Shown here piece by piece: positions 51,537 through 55,062 of a stretch of 55,062 nt of DNA. Origin of the DNA: Nostoc sp. UHCC 0870 (lineage in GTDB: Bacteria > Cyanobacteriota > Cyanobacteriia > Cyanobacteriales > Nostocaceae); the NCBI RefSeq assembly GCF_022063185.1, contig NZ_CP091917.1:1-55062 (forward strand), read 5' to 3'. Under the pieces are notes generated by a model that worked only from the letters and a program-made list of their open reading frames with translations, had not been told where the DNA came from and ran no database searches. The translations under genes and the position numbers were made by a program. Position 1 is the stretch's first letter, and each line of letters starts with the position of its first letter.

Positions 51537-51990
51537 AAAATATGGAGAAATGTAAAGTAAAAAATCAAACTAATACCAAGTTACAGAAGACAAAAACTTC
51601 TGTAAAATCGAGCTATTGCTTAAATGAAACGTTTAACGGAGGTACAGATAGAACAACGCCAAACATAAAAAAGACAAAGCGTACTAAACCGTAAACGCTT
51701 TGCCCGACTGAAAAATTAAATATTTGAATATCTAAGAGCGGGGTTTATCTCTCAAAAACCAAAGAAGTGGCTTGTTAGTTGGAAGCTACACCACTGAATT
51801 GGCAACAGAGATTGTTCCGCGCTGCTTACTCATATTATATGAGTTGCTGTGAAAATTTCTATATTTTCACTGGGAAATTTTGGGATTAAAATTTAACAAT
51901 TTTTTTGGACAATCAAAAAAAAATTGTTAAAACCAGCAAAACAGTAAATCTCATAGATATCAGGTGTAGCAGTGCGATAACCCCCTCCAA
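51537..51990. other. Leader of the second rep gene with hairpins
   Basis: No gene. Two inverted repeats are visible: GTGAAAAT-TTCT-ATATTTTCAC at 51850-51871 and AACAATTTTTTT-(8 bases)-AAAAAAAAATTGTT near 51894-51930. The latter looks like a terminator or a copy-number-control structure upstream of rep. ATG 51991 has no strong Shine-Dalgarno. Confidence 0.45.
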
Positions 51991-54960
51991 ATGCTGAAAA
52001 ACCAGTTATTTGAGGGTACATCTGTGATAAATAGCAACTACGCACTTCAACCACATGAAGTTATGGGGGGGTTCGAGACAACATCCCGCCCATCTTATAT
52101 AGAAGCAACCCACTGGCATGAATGGTTAGCCAGTGCCGTTGACCCAGAAATTATTACCTTAAACGTTGTTTCCGTATCAGGCACAGTCGCCTACGATTAC
52201 CTGTTCTATGGTCAGAACGTCCCCCGCCGTAACGATGGACGACTCAGAGACGGCGTACTGAAGAAGTATCACCACATCGAAGGACTTTCCTGGTGGTGCA
52301 ACGGCGTTGACCCACTCCACGATTACAGCCCGATGCAATGGGGCTGCATGAAACCCGACCGCCCCAGGCGCGACCCGAACAAAGTTGATAAAGTCATCAA
52401 ATATGAACATCCGTTGCGAGTGCCAACACGGGCATTTTTCTTGGCCGTACCGGATGACATCTGGGAGAGTGTGGCCGCACGGTATGACAAACCCATTAGC
52501 GATGAGGATAGAGCATTAGGCTTCTGGTATTGGGTTTGGCAGTACAACATCCCTGTGGTGATTTGTGAGGGGGCGAAAAAAGCCGGGGCATTGCTGACTT
52601 TGGGTTATGCGGCGATTGCGCTACCTGGGGTAAACGGTGGCTACCGTAATCCTAAAGATGAATTGGGGCATCCCACAGGGGAAAAACATCTAATCCCAGA
52701 CCTGCAACACTTCGCCACCCTGGGACGTAAATTCACCATCTGCTTTGACCACGACACCAAACCCGAAACCATCCAACGGGTGAATATTGCGATCGCCCAA
52801 ACCACAAAGCTGTTAACCAAGTATGGCTGTCAAGTTCTAGTTACAGATTGGAGTTACCCAGAAAAAGGCATTGATGACCTGATTGTTGCCAGAGGGTCAG
52901 CTGTCGCTGTTGATGTCATCTCACAAGCACTAACTTTAGAACAATGGCAGGTTAAAGGCTACAGCCGACTGTCTTATGAAGCAGCACTCATCCTGAATCA
53001 GCGTTACCTGGGTGAATTGCCCATCCCCAAAGCCGCCAAGCTGATTTTGCTCAAATCCCCCAAAGGCACAGGTAAAACTGAATCCTTTGCTGCCATCGTT
53101 GCTGAGGCAATCGCCAACGGTCAACCGGTGCTGTTGTTATCCCACAGGGTACAGTTAGCCCAAGCGATCGCCGACAGGTTAGGCATCCCCTACATCACCG
53201 AAGTCAGAAACAGCGAAACGGGGATTTTATTCGGCTTTGCGTTATGTGTAGATAGTTTACACCCCAATGGACAAGCCAGATTTAACGCTACCAATTGGAA
53301 AGAACCCTTAGTCATCATTGACGAATCCGAGCAGGTAATCTGGCATTTGCTCTCTGCCAACACAGAAGTGAAAAAACATCGGGTAGAAGTTCTTAACCAA
53401 TTGTCACAATTATTTAAAAATGCCCTTGCTCCAGGACGTGGTAGAGTCATCGTGGCTGATGCTGATTTATCGGATTTATCAGCAGAAACAGTCATGGGTC
53501 TAGCAGAAACCAAAGTTACCCCTTGGGTGGTGGTCAACACCTGGAAGGGTCAACCCTGGAACATTTACCACTACAAACAAACCACCCCGGTGAACTGGCT
53601 AGCTGCCCTGGAAGCCGACATCAAAGCAGGGGGTAAGCCGTTTATTGCCGTTGACTGCCAAAAAGCTAAATCCAAATGGGGAACGAAAGTTTTAGAGGCT
53701 AGGTTAAAGAAACAATTCCCCAACCTCAAAATACTTCGCATTGACTCTGAAAGCATTGCCGACCCAGAACACGCCGCTTATGGCTGTATTGAGCGACTCA
53801 ATAAGGTGCTGTGGGACTACGATATTGTACTGGCTTCCCCATCCATCGGCACAGGGGTCAGCATTGACATTAGAGGGCATTTTACGAGCGTTTGGGGGTG
53901 CTTCCAGGGGGTTGCCCCAGAAAATGCCACTCGTCAAGCTCTAGCCCGTGTACGTGAGGATGTACCGCGCCATCTGTGGGTTGCCCGTCATGGACTTGGG
54001 AAGATTGGCAACGGAGCTATGAACCTGAAATCACTCCTAGCCAGTGAGCATCAATGTTTTAAGGCTAATTTGAGATTGCTGCAAGATATGTCCTTAGTGA
54101 TTAGCAGTGACGAAATTAACATTAACCGTACTGCCCTCAACGTCTGGGCAAAGATGGCCTGCCGCATCAATGCCGGCATGATTAATTTCCGTCAAACAGT
54201 GTTAGAGGAATTAGACAACGAAGGCCACAACATTATCGATGTCCATGACAACAAAACACTAGGCACATTAAAAAACGAAATCACCGCCCAGACCCATGAA
54301 ACTTATGATGCTGAATGTCAGGAGATTTCGGCGGCTGACACTAGCCACATGACACCAGCTAAATATGAGGCACTACAGCAGCAACGGACTAAGACCCAAA
54401 CAGAACGTTACATTGAGCGTAAATACAAGCTACAGCAGCGTTATGGTGTGGAAGTTACAAGAGAACTGGTGAAAAAGGACGACGCTGGCTATTACCCACA
54501 ACTGAGGCTGTGTTACTTTCTCACAATAGGCAGAGAGTTTGTAGAGTCGCGCGATCGCAAGCTGGGCGAAAAAATGCTCGCCTCTAAGAGCGCATGGCTA
54601 CCAGATTTTAACGGTGGTCAACTGGGTTTAGTGATTCATGCTTTAGAAATGCTCAATCTCCCCAACTTTATCGCCAATGACCGGGAGCTAAGGGGGACTG
54701 ATGACGATTTGGTGCAGATGGCTAATAATGCCCTATCTGTGAAGTGGCAAATCAAAACAGTTCTGGGGATTACCCTCAATGATCTTGACAGCCCCATCGT
54801 CATCTTACGGCGACTGCTGAAGAAGATAGGGCTGAAACTGAAGTATCTCCGTAGAGATGGAACTGGCGATCGCCAACGAATTTACCGTGTGGTTGGCGGT
54901 GACGATGGGCGTGATGAAATCTTCCAAAACTGGCTGTCCAGGGATGCCGCCCCGGCTTAA
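51991..54960 (+). CDS. Plasmid replication protein: DUF3854/Toprim-like primase plus helicase (CyRepA type)
   Basis: This is 989 residues. The first 320 carry a DUF3854 (Toprim-like) region: PVVICEGAKKAGALLTLGYAAIALPG near 188-213 and FTICFDHDTK near 246. The helicase part follows with Walker A LKSPKGTGKTES (near 354), LLLSHRVQLAQAIADRL, VIIDESEQ (Walker B, near 440) and a late ATRQALARVRE motif (near 650). This layout is that of the cyanobacterial plasmid replication family CyRepA1; I recognise it by architecture. It is the likely initiator of plasmid B and differs wholly from the plasmid A Rep. Confidence 0.82.
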   Translation: MLKNQLFEGTSVINSNYALQPHEVMGGFETTSRPSYIEATHWHEWLASAVDPEIITLNVVSVSGTVAYDYLFYGQNVPRRNDGRLRDGVLKKYHHIEGLSWWCNGVDPLHDYSPMQWGCMKPDRPRRDPNKVDKVIKYEHPLRVPTRAFFLAVPDDIWESVAARYDKPISDEDRALGFWYWVWQYNIPVVICEGAKKAGALLTLGYAAIALPGVNGGYRNPKDELGHPTGEKHLIPDLQHFATLGRKFTICFDHDTKPETIQRVNIAIAQTTKLLTKYGCQVLVTDWSYPEKGIDDLIVARGSAVAVDVISQALTLEQWQVKGYSRLSYEAALILNQRYLGELPIPKAAKLILLKSPKGTGKTESFAAIVAEAIANGQPVLLLSHRVQLAQAIADRLGIPYITEVRNSETGILFGFALCVDSLHPNGQARFNATNWKEPLVIIDESEQVIWHLLSANTEVKKHRVEVLNQLSQLFKNALAPGRGRVIVADADLSDLSAETVMGLAETKVTPWVVVNTWKGQPWNIYHYKQTTPVNWLAALEADIKAGGKPFIAVDCQKAKSKWGTKVLEARLKKQFPNLKILRIDSESIADPEHAAYGCIERLNKVLWDYDIVLASPSIGTGVSIDIRGHFTSVWGCFQGVAPENATRQALARVREDVPRHLWVARHGLGKIGNGAMNLKSLLASEHQCFKANLRLLQDMSLVISSDEININRTALNVWAKMACRINAGMINFRQTVLEELDNEGHNIIDVHDNKTLGTLKNEITAQTHETYDAECQEISAADTSHMTPAKYEALQQQRTKTQTERYIERKYKLQQRYGVEVTRELVKKDDAGYYPQLRLCYFLTIGREFVESRDRKLGEKMLASKSAWLPDFNGGQLGLVIHALEMLNLPNFIANDRELRGTDDDLVQMANNALSVKWQIKTVLGITLNDLDSPIVILRRLLKKIGLKLKYLRRDGTGDRQRIYRVVGGDDGRDEIFQNWLSRDAAPA

Positions 54961-55062
54961 CCACAATTCCCAACTTTAAACCTAACTAAATAAATAGCCG
55001 TGCCAGTTGTAGCCCATAGACTACAGCTAGTTTCCTCATGCCTTGGTTACGTCTAGAACAGG
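54961..55062. other. Right edge, no gene visible
   Basis: Short non-coding end after the second rep gene. No repeat or hairpin of note. Confidence 0.4.

Noticed and set aside
1..55062. rRNA or tRNA genes
   Set aside because: I saw no cloverleaf-like or rRNA-conserved stretch while reading both strands; a covariance-model search would be decisive.

Overview
The window is plasmid DNA from a filamentous, Nostoc/Anabaena-type cyanobacterium. Signs of this are repeated GCGATCGC (HIP1) octamers, moderate-to-low GC, two large primase/helicase-type replication proteins of the cyanobacterial plasmid kind, a DUF1822/CHAT pair, a glycine-tailed RRM protein and small tyrosine recombinases. There are no rRNA or tRNA genes that I can see.

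The main structural result is that the window looks like an unresolved fusion (cointegrate) of two plasmids. Two identical 348-bp miniature Tn3-type elements lie in direct orientation at 616-963 and 33575-33922. The 5 bp AGATA lies to the right of the first copy and to the left of the second. Joining the DNA across these outer flanks restores one open reading frame: 15 codons plus the AGATA at 33527-33574 continue in frame into 969-2480. So 964-33574 (about 32.6 kb) is one complete former plasmid (A), linearised inside a nuclease-like gene. The remaining DNA (1-615 and 33923-55062) belongs to a second plasmid (B). Each part has its own replication gene, its own ParA/ParB pair and its own ParM-like/ribbon-helix-helix module.

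Plasmid A, left to right: the broken nuclease-like gene; a ParB-like/SAP gene with a nuclease-ParA fusion (3095-5139); a MITE and a short tyrosine recombinase (5408-6237); a long leftward operon from a ParM-like gene down to a membrane-anchored ATPase (7054-12425); an RHH gene and an unknown gene (12663-13675); the AEP primase-helicase Rep (13953-17519); a scrambled duplication of the rep 3' end interleaved with small membrane and secreted proteins and ParDE (17455-20212); a mobilisation region with a ParA-like ATPase, a TraK-like protein, a probable oriT, MobC and a relaxase (20209-24269); an XRE - PIN/DUF1822 - CHAT/pentapeptide operon (24796-28430); a UPF1-like SF1 helicase (28563-31436); and ParB/ParA (31485-33322).

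Plasmid B: a VapC-like toxin cut by the mini-element, with its antitoxin (33923-34363); a second ParB/ParA (34368-35886); an unknown protein, an RRM protein, a LysR regulator divergent from a heme-oxygenase-like diiron protein, and a WD40 protein (36062-41293); an HU-like protein and an iteron-like, gene-poor 1.1 kb region (42203-43568); a tyrosine recombinase with an amber codon (44424-45317); a complete 4.5 kb Tn3-family transposon whose ends resemble those of the mini-elements (45344-49863), abutting the tail of a different Tn3 transposase; a truncated ParM-like gene with an RHH gene; and a DUF3854/helicase Rep of the CyRepA type (51991-54960).

Other points of interest are perfect palindromes sharing an AAACGTTT core inside both parB genes (candidate intragenic parS sites), a single-base frameshift in a membrane protein of the ParM operon, and a resolvase fused to a pRiA4b-type domain.
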